From contig CABUBH010000017.1 of the NCBI GenBank assembly GCA_902489775.1, forward strand, positions 1 to 40,744: a stretch of 40,744 bases of DNA, written 5' to 3'. Shown here in pieces: positions 25,301-33,948 of the stretch (positions are counted from its first letter, which is position 1; every line of letters begins with the position of its first letter). Under the pieces are notes generated by a model. The model was given only the letters and a program-made list of their open reading frames with translations. It made no database searches and was not told the origin of the DNA. Origin of the DNA: an uncultured Collinsella sp. Lineage in GTDB: Bacteria; Actinomycetota; Coriobacteriia; Coriobacteriales; Coriobacteriaceae. A program made the position numbers and the translations under genes.

Positions 25301-25348
25301 AACATCGCCACGGCCCCACAGGAACAAGGCACCAATTCAACATCGCCA
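25301..25348. repeat. Short direct repeat
   Basis: AACATCGCCA occurs at 25301-25310 and 25339-25348, 38 bp apart, in the gap between the ATPase stop and the zinc-ribbon gene. It could be a tandem operator for the zinc-ribbon gene or chance; no clear promoter was found here. Confidence 0.25.
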
Positions 25349-25358
25349 GGGCGCGTAG

Positions 25359-28094
25359 CTACTTCTTCTTTTTGCTTGGCATCGAGACTTTGATGCCTTG
25401 GGCGGACTTGGTCACACGAGAGCGTTTGGCTCCGGCACTCCTCTTTTTCTTGGGTTGGACCTGGGCCACGCCCTCGAGTGCGCGGGCCTCGGCCTCGCGA
25501 GCGGTGCGAGCTTCGCGGCGCTGCGCCATGTCGGCGGCGACGCGCTTGGCAAAACGTTCGGCCGTCGATCCCGTCGAGCTCACCTTGCCGCCACCGCGGC
25601 CCAGGCGGACGCGCACACCGCGGCCAAAACCAGTTGCGGCATGACGACGACGCGGCTTGAGCGAATCCATCATCGTGGCGAGCTTAAAGAACACCGAGCA
25701 GGTAAAGACCACGATGACAGCCAAGATAACCATCTGGCCCATCGACAGGTTGGCAATAGACAGCAGCTCCGGGAATCCGATAACGCCCACCAAGATGCCG
25801 GCGACTACAAACACAAAGAGCACCACACGTAAGGGCGTGAGAGGCTGTGAGATGCGCCAGATCAGGCTGACGCTCGCCGCGCACGACGTAAGCAGGCACA
25901 TCGTAGACAGCGTGAGCTGGCTAAAGCCAAACACGCGCGCCACAAAGATATCGAGCGCCGCAGCCAAAATGACCGCAATCGACGCCGGCAGTGCCCGCTT
26001 GAGTACGTTCGTCAAAAACGCACCCTTCACGCGAGCATTGTTGGGCTCCAGGCCCAACACAAAGCCCGGCGCGCCGATGCAGAAGAAGTTAATGAGCGTC
26101 ATCTGGATGGGCTCGAAGGGGTACGGCGGCAGCGCGATGCACAGCGCCGCCAGGCCCATCGAGAACAGCGTCTTGGTCAGGAACAGCGACGCCGAGCGCT
26201 GCAGGTTGTTGATGGAGCGACGGCCCTCGGCCACCACGGCGGGCATCGAGGCAAAGTCGTTGTCGACGAGTACGATCTCGGCCACGTTACGCGCGGCATC
26301 GGAGCCGGCCGCCATGGCCACGGAGCAGTCGGCCTCCTTGAGCGCCAGCACGTCGTTGACGCCGTCGCCCGTCATGGCCACGGTGTGCTCGCGGCGCTTG
26401 AGCGCCTGCACGAGCTCGCGCTTCTGCTGCGGGGTCACACGACCAAAGACATGGTAGCGGTCCACCGCGGCATCAAGCTTGGCCGGTGTATCGAGCGTCG
26501 TGGCGTCCACATAAGCGTCCGCCCCCGGCACGCCCACCACGCGCGCGATCGACGACACCGTACGCGGGTCGTCGCCACTGATCACGTTGAGGGTCACGCC
26601 CTGCTCGTTAAAGTAGCCGATGGTCTCGGCCGCCGAGGTACGAATCTCGTCGCGGATGGTCACAAAGCCCACGGGCTCGGCCTCGCCCACCATATCGCCA
26701 TCGGGCGTAAAGCCGTCCACGCGCGCCACCACGAGCACGCGGCAGGTATCGGCAAGCTCGGCGACACGGTTCTCGACCTGCGAAAACACACGATCAGAGA
26801 GCACAAACTGCGCCGCACCCATCACATAGGAGCCCTGCGCAAACGACGCGCCGCTCCACTTTTTGGAGGACGAGAACGGAATGACCGACAGCGGCTCAGA
26901 CACCTCGACCGGGCGATCGGCGTAATAGTTGAGCAGCGCCTGGCAGGTCTCGTTGGCATCGGCCGAAGTCGCACGTGCCACGTTAGCCAGCGCAAAATCG
27001 AGCACCGTGGTATCGACGGGAACAGCCGCCTCGTCCGAGCCGGCGTCTAGGCTCACGCCCTCAACCGGCAGCGGATACGTGCCCTCGACCTCCATGCGGC
27101 CCGACGTGATGGTGCCCGTCTTGTCCAGGCACAGCACGTCGACGCGAGCGAGCGTCTCGATGCAGTAGAGCTGCTGCGCCAGCACCTTGCGGCGGGCCAG
27201 GCGCACCGTGGCGATGGCGAGCACCGACGAGGTCAGCAGCACCAGGCCTTGCGGGATCATGCCCAGCAGGGCGCCCACCGTGGACAACAGCGCCGACGAA
27301 GGCACATGACCGGCCAACAGCTCGGAGAAGCACCACGAAAGCGCGCTATCGCCCGGGGTTCCCGCGGCATCCCACAGCTCGCTCACACTCGAGGCAAACA
27401 ACGCCAAACCGAGCGGGATCATGATGATGCTCGCAAAGCGCACGATGGCGTTAAGCGCGTTCATGATCTCGGAATTGACCTTTTTGACGTACTTGGCCTC
27501 GTTATTAATTTTGGCCACGTAGTTGTCGGCGCCGACATGGATCACGCGGGCACGCAGCAGGCCCGAGTCGATAAAGCTGCCGCTCATGAGCTCGGAACCG
27601 GGCTGTTTCTTGATAAGGTCGCTCTCGCCCGTCAGTAGGCTCTCGTTCACGAGCGCCTCGCCCGAAACCACCACGGCGTCAGCGGGAATCTGGTCGCCGC
27701 GCCCCAGGCGGATAATGTCGTCGAGCACGATCTGGTCCAAGTCGAGCTCCACCTCGGCACCGTCGCGCACCGCGATGGCCTTCTTGGAGGTCAGCAGCGT
27801 GAGCTTATCGACCATCTTCTTGGAACGCATGGACTGGATGACGCCAATAGCGGTATTGAGGAACACCACGAACAGGAACGTCAGGTTCTTAAACGAACCG
27901 GTCAAAATGACCAGGAACGCCAAGATCACGTTGATCAAATTGAACAGCGTGCAGAGGTTCTCGATGATGAGCTCTTTGACCGACTTGGTCTTGAGCTCCA
28001 TGTTGCGGTTGATCTTACCGGCGGCGATGCGCTCCTCGACCTCGGCGGTCGAGAGTCCGCGCTCGATATCCGTTGCTGCCATACCACGTCCCAT
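25359..28094 (-). CDS. CtpE-like cation-transporting P-type ATPase
   Basis: Ion-pumping P-type ATPase in the cytoplasmic membrane. It contains an actuator TGES motif (about 156), the phosphorylated aspartate in LCLDKTGT (about 325) and hinge motif MTGDGVND. Around M4 it reads GMIPQGLVLLTSSVLAIATVRLARR, close to the pattern of mycobacterial CtpE, a calcium transporter, but with IPQGL instead of the common IPEGL. Substrate is therefore only suggested as Ca2+. A basic C-terminal tail of about 100 residues (PKKKRSAGAKRSR, SMPSKKKK) is unusual. The ATG at 28094 is chosen over the GTG at 28097; neither has a clear ribosome site. It begins just after the tRNA-Arg terminator. Confidence 0.88.
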   Translation of the reverse strand: MGRGMAATDIERGLSTAEVEERIAAGKINRNMELKTKSVKELIIENLCTLFNLINVILAFLVILTGSFKNLTFLFVVFLNTAIGVIQSMRSKKMVDKLTLLTSKKAIAVRDGAEVELDLDQIVLDDIIRLGRGDQIPADAVVVSGEALVNESLLTGESDLIKKQPGSELMSGSFIDSGLLRARVIHVGADNYVAKINNEAKYVKKVNSEIMNALNAIVRFASIIMIPLGLALFASSVSELWDAAGTPGDSALSWCFSELLAGHVPSSALLSTVGALLGMIPQGLVLLTSSVLAIATVRLARRKVLAQQLYCIETLARVDVLCLDKTGTITSGRMEVEGTYPLPVEGVSLDAGSDEAAVPVDTTVLDFALANVARATSADANETCQALLNYYADRPVEVSEPLSVIPFSSSKKWSGASFAQGSYVMGAAQFVLSDRVFSQVENRVAELADTCRVLVVARVDGFTPDGDMVGEAEPVGFVTIRDEIRTSAAETIGYFNEQGVTLNVISGDDPRTVSSIARVVGVPGADAYVDATTLDTPAKLDAAVDRYHVFGRVTPQQKRELVQALKRREHTVAMTGDGVNDVLALKEADCSVAMAAGSDAARNVAEIVLVDNDFASMPAVVAEGRRSINNLQRSASLFLTKTLFSMGLAALCIALPPYPFEPIQMTLINFFCIGAPGFVLGLEPNNARVKGAFLTNVLKRALPASIAVILAAALDIFVARVFGFSQLTLSTMCLLTSCAASVSLIWRISQPLTPLRVVLFVFVVAGILVGVIGFPELLSIANLSMGQMVILAVIVVFTCSVFFKLATMMDSLKPRRRHAATGFGRGVRVRLGRGGGKVSSTGSTAERFAKRVAADMAQRREARTAREAEARALEGVAQVQPKKKRSAGAKRSRVTKSAQGIKVSMPSKKKK

Positions 28095-28110
28095 CACGTC
28101 GCGTCGGTAT

Positions 28111-28147
28111 AAGAAAAACCGCCCGGACCATGCGAGGTTCGGACGGT
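28111..28147 (-). terminator. Terminator of tRNA-Arg(CCG)
   Basis: On the minus strand ACCGTCCGAACC pairs with GGTCCGGGCGGT (11 of 12 positions) around a six-base loop, then TTTTTCTT. It separates the tRNA from the ATPase gene. Confidence 0.85.
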
Positions 28148-28158
28148 CTTACGTTCGA

Positions 28159-28235
28159 TGGTGCCCCATGTTGGATTCGAACCAACGGCCTTCTGCTCCG
28201 GAGGCAGACGCTCTAATCCCCTGAGCTAATAGGGC
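28159..28235 (-). tRNA. tRNA-Arg (anticodon CCG)
   Basis: A complete 77-nt cloverleaf with encoded CCA (28159-28161). Acceptor stem GCCCTAT/ATGGGGC has one G-U pair, the D-arm reads AGCTCAG, the anticodon stem TCTGC/GCAGA encloses CTCCGGA (anticodon CCG at 28199-28201), and the T-arm has GGTTCGAATCC. Reads CGG codons. Confidence 0.97.
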
Positions 28236-28246
28236 CAACATTTGGC

Positions 28247-28276
28247 ATTATACCCAAGTGCACCACGGGCTATCAA
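28247..28276 (-). promoter_or_regulatory. Promoter of tRNA-Arg(CCG)
   Basis: Minus-strand -35 TTGATA (28271-28276), 18-bp spacer, consensus -10 TATAAT (28247-28252), 11 bases before the tRNA 5' end. Confidence 0.85.
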
Positions 28277-28328
28277 AATAAAAGAAAAAGCTTTGCAATT
28301 CCGAGGAAGACGCGGCGCAACGGCCCAC

Positions 28329-28358
28329 TTTAGAAGGCAAAAGCGAGTCAGATAGTAT
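28329..28358 (+). promoter_or_regulatory. Promoter of the aro operon
   Basis: -35 TTTAGA (28329-28334), 18-bp spacer, -10 TAGTAT (28353-28358). The predicted transcription start (about 28365-28367) falls on or just before an ATG that opens a 20-codon leader frame. Divergent from the tRNA-Arg promoter. Confidence 0.65.
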
Positions 28359-28366
28359 AAACTCTC

Positions 28367-28429
28367 ATGCACCATATATACACGGCTCGCGATGCGGGCC
28401 GTTTTTGCAAGGGTTATCCATCGAGGTGA
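28367..28429 (+). CDS. Putative aro operon leader peptide
   Basis: ATG at the predicted transcription start opens a 20-codon frame, MHHIYTARDAGRFCKGYPSR, ending in TGA at 28427-28429. There is no ribosome site, so initiation would be leaderless. Codon 5 is Tyr (TAC), immediately before the 5' arm of a terminator hairpin, with Phe at codon 13 and Tyr at codon 17; all are products of the downstream pathway. Its stop overlaps the GAGAGG ribosome site of aroF. Translation is not proven; a chance frame of this length is possible. Confidence 0.4.
   Translation: MHHIYTARDAGRFCKGYPSR
28382..28406 (+). terminator. aroF: Intrinsic terminator in aroF leader (candidate attenuator)
   Basis: ACGGCTCGC (28382-28390), loop GAT, GCGGGCCGT (28394-28402) form a nine-pair stem with one G-U pair, the T-tract overlapping at 28402-28406. 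It lies between the promoter and the aroF start, 38 nt before the ATG, so it must be bypassed for operon expression. It could instead be the tail of an unseen plus-strand RNA, but no upstream gene faces this way. Confidence 0.7.
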
Positions 28430-28439
28430 GAGGCACACC

Positions 28440-29462
28440 ATGATTGCTATTTTAAAGCAGAGCGCCAGCGACGAGGCCGTCAGCCATATCGTCAGCTGGA
28501 TTGAGAAAAAGGGCCTGAAGACCGATGTCTCGCGCGGCGAGAATGAGACGATTATCGGCCTGGTGGGCGACACGACCAAGATCGACCCGTTCCTGCTCGA
28601 GTCCATGGACGTCGTCGAGCGCGTGCAGCGCGTCTCCGAGCCGTTCAAGCGTGCCAACCGCAAGTTCCACCCCGAGGACTCCGTCATCGACTGCGGCCAC
28701 GGCGTCAAAATCGGCGGTGACCAGTTCCAGGTCATCGCCGGCCCGTGCTCCGTCGAGGGCGAGAACCTCATCCGCATCGCCCGCCGCGTGAAGACCGCCG
28801 GCGCCACGATGCTGCGCGGCGGTGCCTACAAGCCCCGCACCTCCCCGTACGCCTACCAGGGCATGGGTCCCGCCGGCCTCGACCTGCTGTGCGAGGCGTC
28901 TGCCGAGCTCGACATGCCGATCGTCACCGAGATCATGGACCCGCGCGACGTGCAGGTCTTCTTGGACAAGAAGATTGACGTCATGCAGATCGGCGCCCGC
29001 AACGCCCAGAACTTCCCCCTGCTCAAGGAGGTCGGCAAGACTCAGACCCCGATTCTGCTCAAGCGCGGCATGTCCGGCACGATCGATGAGCTGCTTATGG
29101 CCGCCGAGTACATCATGAGCGAGGGCAACGACAACGTCATCCTGTGTGAGCGCGGCATCCGCACCTTCGAGACCCGCACCCGCAATACCTTCGACCTCAA
29201 CGCCGTGCCGGTGCTGCACCACCTGTCGCACCTGCCCGTCGTCGCCGACCCCAGCCACGCCACCGGCTACACCCGCTATGTTGAGCCCATGGCGCTCGCC
29301 GCGACCGCCTGCGGTGCCAACGGCCTGGAGATCGAGGTCCACGACGAGCCGAGCCGCGCCTGGTCCGACGGCGCCCAGGCCCTCACCCCCGATCAGTTCG
29401 ACGACACCATGCGCCGCATCCGAGCCATCCGCGAGGTTGTCTGCCAAGGAACCGTGGAGTAG
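28440..29462 (+). CDS. aroF: 3-Deoxy-7-phosphoheptulonate synthase (DAHP synthase)
   Basis: First committed step of the shikimate pathway: PEP + erythrose 4-phosphate to DAHP. ATG at 28440 with GAGAGG upstream gives 340 residues; an ATG 48 bases earlier lies in the leader hairpin and is rejected. Residues 1 to about 65 form a ferredoxin-like regulatory domain as in the Thermotoga-type enzyme, which is feedback inhibited by Tyr/Phe. The barrel shows IAGPCSVE, RGGAYKPRTSPYAYQG, LLKRGMSGT, and DPSHATGY with metal-binding His. First gene of the eight-gene operon. Confidence 0.96.
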   Translation: MIAILKQSASDEAVSHIVSWIEKKGLKTDVSRGENETIIGLVGDTTKIDPFLLESMDVVERVQRVSEPFKRANRKFHPEDSVIDCGHGVKIGGDQFQVIAGPCSVEGENLIRIARRVKTAGATMLRGGAYKPRTSPYAYQGMGPAGLDLLCEASAELDMPIVTEIMDPRDVQVFLDKKIDVMQIGARNAQNFPLLKEVGKTQTPILLKRGMSGTIDELLMAAEYIMSEGNDNVILCERGIRTFETRTRNTFDLNAVPVLHHLSHLPVVADPSHATGYTRYVEPMALAATACGANGLEIEVHDEPSRAWSDGAQALTPDQFDDTMRRIRAIREVVCQGTVE

Positions 29463-29464
29463 CC

Positions 29465-30379
29465 GTGGGTACGGTGAGAAACGCGCGCGTTAACCAGGGC
29501 GGCCCTAAGTGCGCCGGCATCGTGGGCCTGGGCCTCATCGGCGGCAGTTTTGCCCGCGGCTATGCGCAGGCGGGCGTTCGCGTGCTGGCCTGGGACCCCG
29601 ATGACGATGTCATGACGGCCGCCAGCATGGGCACTGTCGCCGGAGAGCTCAACGACAAGACACTCGGCGAATGCGACATCATCGTCCTTGCCTGCTATCC
29701 CGAGGCATGCATCGAGTGGCTCGAGGCGCACGCCCAGGCGCTCGCCGACGCCACCGACACCGACGCCATCATGGGTCCCGTGGTGATCGACACGGTGGGT
29801 GTCAAGGGCATCGTGTGCGAGCGCGCCTTTGAGCTTGCCCGCGAGCACGGCTTTTACTTTGTGGGTGCGCACCCCATGGCGGGCACGCAGTACTCGGGCT
29901 ATGCGCACTCCCGCGCCGACCTGTTCCAGGGCGCCCCGCTCGTGCTCGTGCCGCCCGCGGTGGACGATGCACTTAAGCTGGAGCTTTTGGGCCAGGTGCG
30001 CGAGATGGTGCGCCCCCTGGGCTTTGGCAAGTTCAGCGTGACCAGCGCCGCCGAGCACGACCGCGTCATCGCCTTCACGAGCCAGCTTGCGCACGTGGTA
30101 TCCAACGCCTATGTTAAGAGCCCCACTGCCCAGGTCCACCACGGCTTTTCGGCCGGTAGCTATCGCGATCTCACCCGTGTGGCGCACCTCAACCCGCAAA
30201 TGTGGTCCGAGCTCATGATCGACGACGCCGACGCGCTCGCCTTCGAGATCGACCATCTGATCGAGTCGCTTGGCGCCTACAGCCGTGCGCTCAAGGAGCG
30301 CGACCAGCGCTATCTGGAGAATCTCCTTGCCGAGGGCGACCGCATTAAGCGCGCACTCGACGACGAGGCCTCCCACTAG
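29465..30379 (+). CDS. tyrA: Prephenate dehydrogenase
   Basis: NAD(P)-dependent oxidative decarboxylation of prephenate to 4-hydroxyphenylpyruvate, the tyrosine branch. The 304-residue protein has the dinucleotide fold GIVGLGLIGGSFARGY (about 18-33), GAHPMAGTQYSGY, and HRVIAFTSQLAHVV-like helix (DRVIAFTSQLAHVVS). No ACT domain, so feedback control would have to act otherwise. Start GTG at 29465, 2 nt after aroF, with a GGAG site. Confidence 0.94.
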   Translation: MGTVRNARVNQGGPKCAGIVGLGLIGGSFARGYAQAGVRVLAWDPDDDVMTAASMGTVAGELNDKTLGECDIIVLACYPEACIEWLEAHAQALADATDTDAIMGPVVIDTVGVKGIVCERAFELAREHGFYFVGAHPMAGTQYSGYAHSRADLFQGAPLVLVPPAVDDALKLELLGQVREMVRPLGFGKFSVTSAAEHDRVIAFTSQLAHVVSNAYVKSPTAQVHHGFSAGSYRDLTRVAHLNPQMWSELMIDDADALAFEIDHLIESLGAYSRALKERDQRYLENLLAEGDRIKRALDDEASH

Positions 30380-30415
30380 ACCACCTATCACGCCAGGTCG
30401 AAAGGACCGAAGCTT

Positions 30416-31522
30416 ATGGCGATTACCATCGATATCGACACTGCACGCCCCTACCAGGTGCATGTTGGCACGTTTTTGCTGGAGCAGGCGGGACCGCTCG
30501 TGCGCGCCACTGCCGGCGGCACCAAGGCCGTCATCGTGACGGACACCAACGTGGGCCCGCTCTACCAGATGCCCGTTAAGCAGAGCCTGGAGGCGTCAGG
30601 CTACGAGGTGAGCATCTGCACCTTCGAGGCCGGCGAGGCCCATAAGCGCGCCGAAACCTATGTTGCCATTTTGGAGTTTGTGGCCGAGCACGAGCTTTCG
30701 CGCTCCGACGTGATCGTGGCACTCGGGGGCGGCGTCGTGGGCGATGTGGCGGGCTTTGTGGCCGCGACCTACATGCGCGGCTGCAAGTTTGTGCAGATCC
30801 CGACGAGCCTGCTCGCCATGGTGGATTCGTCGGTGGGCGGCAAGACCGCCATCGACCTGGCTGTCGGCAAGAACTTGGCCGGCGCCTTTTGGCAGCCGAG
30901 CGTGGTTATCGCCGACGTGGGGTGCCTGGCCACCCTCACGCCCGAGCAGTTCGCCGACGGCTGCGGCGAGGTCGTCAAGCACGTCGTGATCGCCGACCCG
31001 GAGCTTTTCGCCGAGCTGGAGAAGACCCCGCTCACGCTGGAGCTGCTCAACCGCGATGTGGCCCGCGTAGCACTCATCATCGCCCGCAACATCGACATCA
31101 AGCGCGCCGTGGTCGTCGCCGACGAGCACGAAACCAACCAGCGCAAGCTGCTCAACTTTGGACACAGCGCCGGACACGCCGTCGAGGCCTGCGAGCACTT
31201 TGAACTCGGACACGGCAACTGCGTGTCGATCGGCATGGGCATCATCACGCGCGCCGCGGCCCTGCACGGCGTTTGCGATGCTGCACTGCCCGGTCGTATT
31301 GAGGAACTCTGCGCCCGCCACGGCCTCAAGACCCGCTGCGACCTCGATGCCGATGCCGTCTTTGCCGAGGCGCTCCACGACAAGAAGCGCGCGGGCGACA
31401 CCATCGACCTGGTGATTCCGCACGGCATTGGCCGCTGCAGCATCGACCGCACGCCGCTTTCCACTTTCCACGAACTCATTGCCGAGGGCCTCGGCCAGAA
31501 GGGAGACGCATCCGCATGCTAG
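30416..31522 (+). CDS. aroB: 3-Dehydroquinate synthase
   Basis: Cyclises DAHP to 3-dehydroquinate with NAD+ and a divalent metal. The 368 residues show GGGVVGDVAGFVAATYMRG, PTSLLAMVDSSVGGKTAID, and the metal ligands in DGCGEVVKH and FGHSAGHAVE. ATG at 30416 follows AAAGGAC after a 36-nt gap from tyrA. Its end overlaps the aroA start by seven bases. Confidence 0.97.
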   Translation: MAITIDIDTARPYQVHVGTFLLEQAGPLVRATAGGTKAVIVTDTNVGPLYQMPVKQSLEASGYEVSICTFEAGEAHKRAETYVAILEFVAEHELSRSDVIVALGGGVVGDVAGFVAATYMRGCKFVQIPTSLLAMVDSSVGGKTAIDLAVGKNLAGAFWQPSVVIADVGCLATLTPEQFADGCGEVVKHVVIADPELFAELEKTPLTLELLNRDVARVALIIARNIDIKRAVVVADEHETNQRKLLNFGHSAGHAVEACEHFELGHGNCVSIGMGIITRAAALHGVCDAALPGRIEELCARHGLKTRCDLDADAVFAEALHDKKRAGDTIDLVIPHGIGRCSIDRTPLSTFHELIAEGLGQKGDASAC

Positions 31523-32835
31523 CCCGCATCGCCCCGTCCCCGCTTAAGGGCACCGTTCCCGCCATCGCGTCCAAGTCGATGGCGCATCGCCTGATCATCT
31601 GCGCTGCGCTTGCCAACGGCGAGACGCACGTCACCTGCAACACCACCTGCGCCGACATCGAGGCTACGGTGCGTTGCCTTACGGCTCTGGGTGCCCGCAT
31701 CGAGACCGTCGAGGACGGCTTCCAGGTTCACCCCACCATGAAGAGTGTTGAGTTTGGCCTGCTCAAGGCCCTTGCCGGCGGCACGCTTGACTGCGGCGAA
31801 AGCGGCTCCACACTCCGCTTTATGTTGCCCGTCGCCTGCGCGATGGGCGCAGAGGCCACCTTTGTGGGCCAGGGTCGTCTGGGCGCACGCCCGCTCTCCC
31901 CGCTCTCGGACGAGATCATCGCCGCCGGCTGCGACCTACAGGGTCTGGGTGGTTTTCCGCTCAAGACAAGCGGACGCATGCGCCCGGGCACCTTTGTGCT
32001 GCCGGGCAATGTGAGCTCGCAGTACATCTCGGGCCTGCTGCTGGCAGCCCCGTTGCTCGCCCAGCCCTCCTGTGTGCAGGTGACCGGCCTCATTGAGAGC
32101 CGCCCCTACATCAACCTGACGATCCAGGCCATGAAGGCCTTTGGCGTTGAGGTCAACGTCGAGCGCATTCCCGCCAAGGACGGTCAGCCCGAGGTCACGA
32201 ACTTCCGCGTGAGCAGTGGCTCGTACCGCACGCCCGGCAGCGTGGCCGTCGAGGGCGACTGGTCCAACGCCGCCTTTTGGTTGTGCGCTGGCGCCATCGG
32301 CACCGACCCCATCACCGTGGAGGGCGTGTCGCTGAGCTCCGCGCAGGGCGACCGCAACGTGCTTGCCGCGCTTTCGCGCTTTGGCGCCCGCATCGTGCGC
32401 TCCACCAACGCCGCCACCGTGCAGTCCGACAAGCTCGCCGGCTTTGAGATGAGCGCCCACGACATCCCCGACCTGGTGCCCGTTATCTCGGCCGTTGCCT
32501 CGCTGGCTCAGGGCCGCACGTTCATCCGCGATTGCGCCCGTCTGCGTATCAAGGAATCCGACCGCCTGGCCACCACCACCCGCGAGCTCACCGCGCTGGG
32601 CGCGCAGGTGCGCATTGCCGGCGATGACCTCATCATCAAGGGTGTCGATGCCTTTACCGGCGGCGAGGTCGATTCGCACAACGACCACCGCATCGCCATG
32701 ATGGCCGCCATCGCCGCGAGCCGCGCCACCGGCGAGGTCGTGATCCACGGCGCCGAGGCCGTCAACAAGTCCTATCCCGATTTCTTCGACCACTACCGCC
32801 TGCTGGGCGGCAAAGTCACACTCGAGGAGGAATAG
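31516..32835 (+). CDS. aroA: 3-Phosphoshikimate 1-carboxyvinyltransferase (EPSP synthase)
   Basis: Transfers enolpyruvate from PEP to shikimate 3-phosphate. The 439-residue protein contains the substrate motifs SKSMAHR near the N-terminus, ESGSTLRF, GNVSSQYISGLLLAAPLL and RIKESDRLATT. The overlap ATGCTAG with aroB indicates coupled translation. In the glyphosate-contact segment the usual NxGTxxR loop is replaced by CGESGSTLRF, seen in class II-like enzymes, so inhibitor sensitivity may differ. Confidence 0.96.
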   Translation: MLARIAPSPLKGTVPAIASKSMAHRLIICAALANGETHVTCNTTCADIEATVRCLTALGARIETVEDGFQVHPTMKSVEFGLLKALAGGTLDCGESGSTLRFMLPVACAMGAEATFVGQGRLGARPLSPLSDEIIAAGCDLQGLGGFPLKTSGRMRPGTFVLPGNVSSQYISGLLLAAPLLAQPSCVQVTGLIESRPYINLTIQAMKAFGVEVNVERIPAKDGQPEVTNFRVSSGSYRTPGSVAVEGDWSNAAFWLCAGAIGTDPITVEGVSLSSAQGDRNVLAALSRFGARIVRSTNAATVQSDKLAGFEMSAHDIPDLVPVISAVASLAQGRTFIRDCARLRIKESDRLATTTRELTALGAQVRIAGDDLIIKGVDAFTGGEVDSHNDHRIAMMAAIAASRATGEVVIHGAEAVNKSYPDFFDHYRLLGGKVTLEEE

Positions 32836-32836
32836 C

Positions 32837-33934
32837 ATGTCCTCGACCTTTGGCAACGTCTTGCACTTAAGCATCTTCGGCCAATCGCACTCCCCCGCTA
32901 TCGGCTGCTCGCTCGATGGCATCCCGGCGGGCATCGCCGTGGACCAGGAGGAGCTGCAGGCCTTCCTCGACCGTCGCGCCCCCGGTCGCGACGAGACCGC
33001 GACCAAACGCCGCGAGGCCGACGCCGCCCACATCATCGCCGGTGTTGTCGATGGACATACCACCGGCGCGCCCATTGCCGCGATTATCGAGAACACCAAC
33101 ACGCGCTCCAATGATTACTCCGAGCTGCGCTGCAAGCCCCGTCCCGGACATGCAGACTTCCCCGCGCGCGTGAAGTATCACAACATGCACGATGTTGCTG
33201 GTGGCGGGCATTTTTCCGGCCGCCTAACGGCACCCTTATGCATCGCCGGCGGCATTGCGCTACAGGCACTCGAGGCCCGCGGCATTCAGGTCATGGCGCA
33301 CGTCGCGCAGATCGGCGGCATCTCCGACCTGCCGATGGACGATATGGTCTATCGAGAGGCCGACCGCAAGGCGATCCTTACGAACGATCTGCCGTGCATT
33401 GACGCCGCCGCAGCCGGCCGCATGCGCGAGGAGATCCTGGCCGCGCGCGACGAACTCGACAGCATCGGCGGCATCGTGGAGTGCGGCATTTACGGGCTTC
33501 CCGCGGGCATCGGTGACCCCATGTTCGACGGCATCGAGAACCGCATCGCGCAAATCGCGTTTGGCATTCCCGCCGTAAAGGGCGTGGAGTTTGGCATGGG
33601 CTTTGCCGTGGCCGCCATGCGCGGCAGCGAGAACAACGATCCGTATCGCATCGATGCCGAGACCGGCGAGATCGAAGTCGAGTCCAATAACGCCGGCGGC
33701 ATCCTGGGCGGTATTTCGACCGGCGCGCCCGTCATGTGGCGCATGGCCGTAAAGCCGACGCCCTCAATTGGCCGCGAGCAGCAGACCGTAGACATGGACG
33801 CCATGGAAAACGCCGAGCTCTCGGTCCACGGCCGCCACGATCCCTGCATCGTCCCCCGAGCCGTCCCCGTAGCCGAAGCAGCCGCCGCCCTCGCGATTTG
33901 GGACGCCCTCCTAGAAGACGCCAGACAGCTTTAG
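32837..33934 (+). CDS. aroC: Chorismate synthase
   Basis: FMN-dependent 1,4-elimination producing chorismate. It is 365 residues with the signatures GQSHSPAIGCSLDGIPAG, RRAPGRDETATKRREAD, RPGHADF, GGGHFSGRLTAP and the C-terminal HDPCIVPRAVPVAEA. ATG at 32837 lies one base after the aroA stop, with GAGGAGG upstream. Confidence 0.97.
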   Translation: MSSTFGNVLHLSIFGQSHSPAIGCSLDGIPAGIAVDQEELQAFLDRRAPGRDETATKRREADAAHIIAGVVDGHTTGAPIAAIIENTNTRSNDYSELRCKPRPGHADFPARVKYHNMHDVAGGGHFSGRLTAPLCIAGGIALQALEARGIQVMAHVAQIGGISDLPMDDMVYREADRKAILTNDLPCIDAAAAGRMREEILAARDELDSIGGIVECGIYGLPAGIGDPMFDGIENRIAQIAFGIPAVKGVEFGMGFAVAAMRGSENNDPYRIDAETGEIEVESNNAGGILGGISTGAPVMWRMAVKPTPSIGREQQTVDMDAMENAELSVHGRHDPCIVPRAVPVAEAAAALAIWDALLEDARQL

Positions 33935-33948
33935 TCCACCCACCCCAA

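Noticed and set aside
28237..28328. T-box or riboswitch upstream of aroF
   Set aside because: The promoter lies at 28329-28358, leaving a leader of about 75 nt, too short for a T-box, and no conserved T-box sequence is seen.
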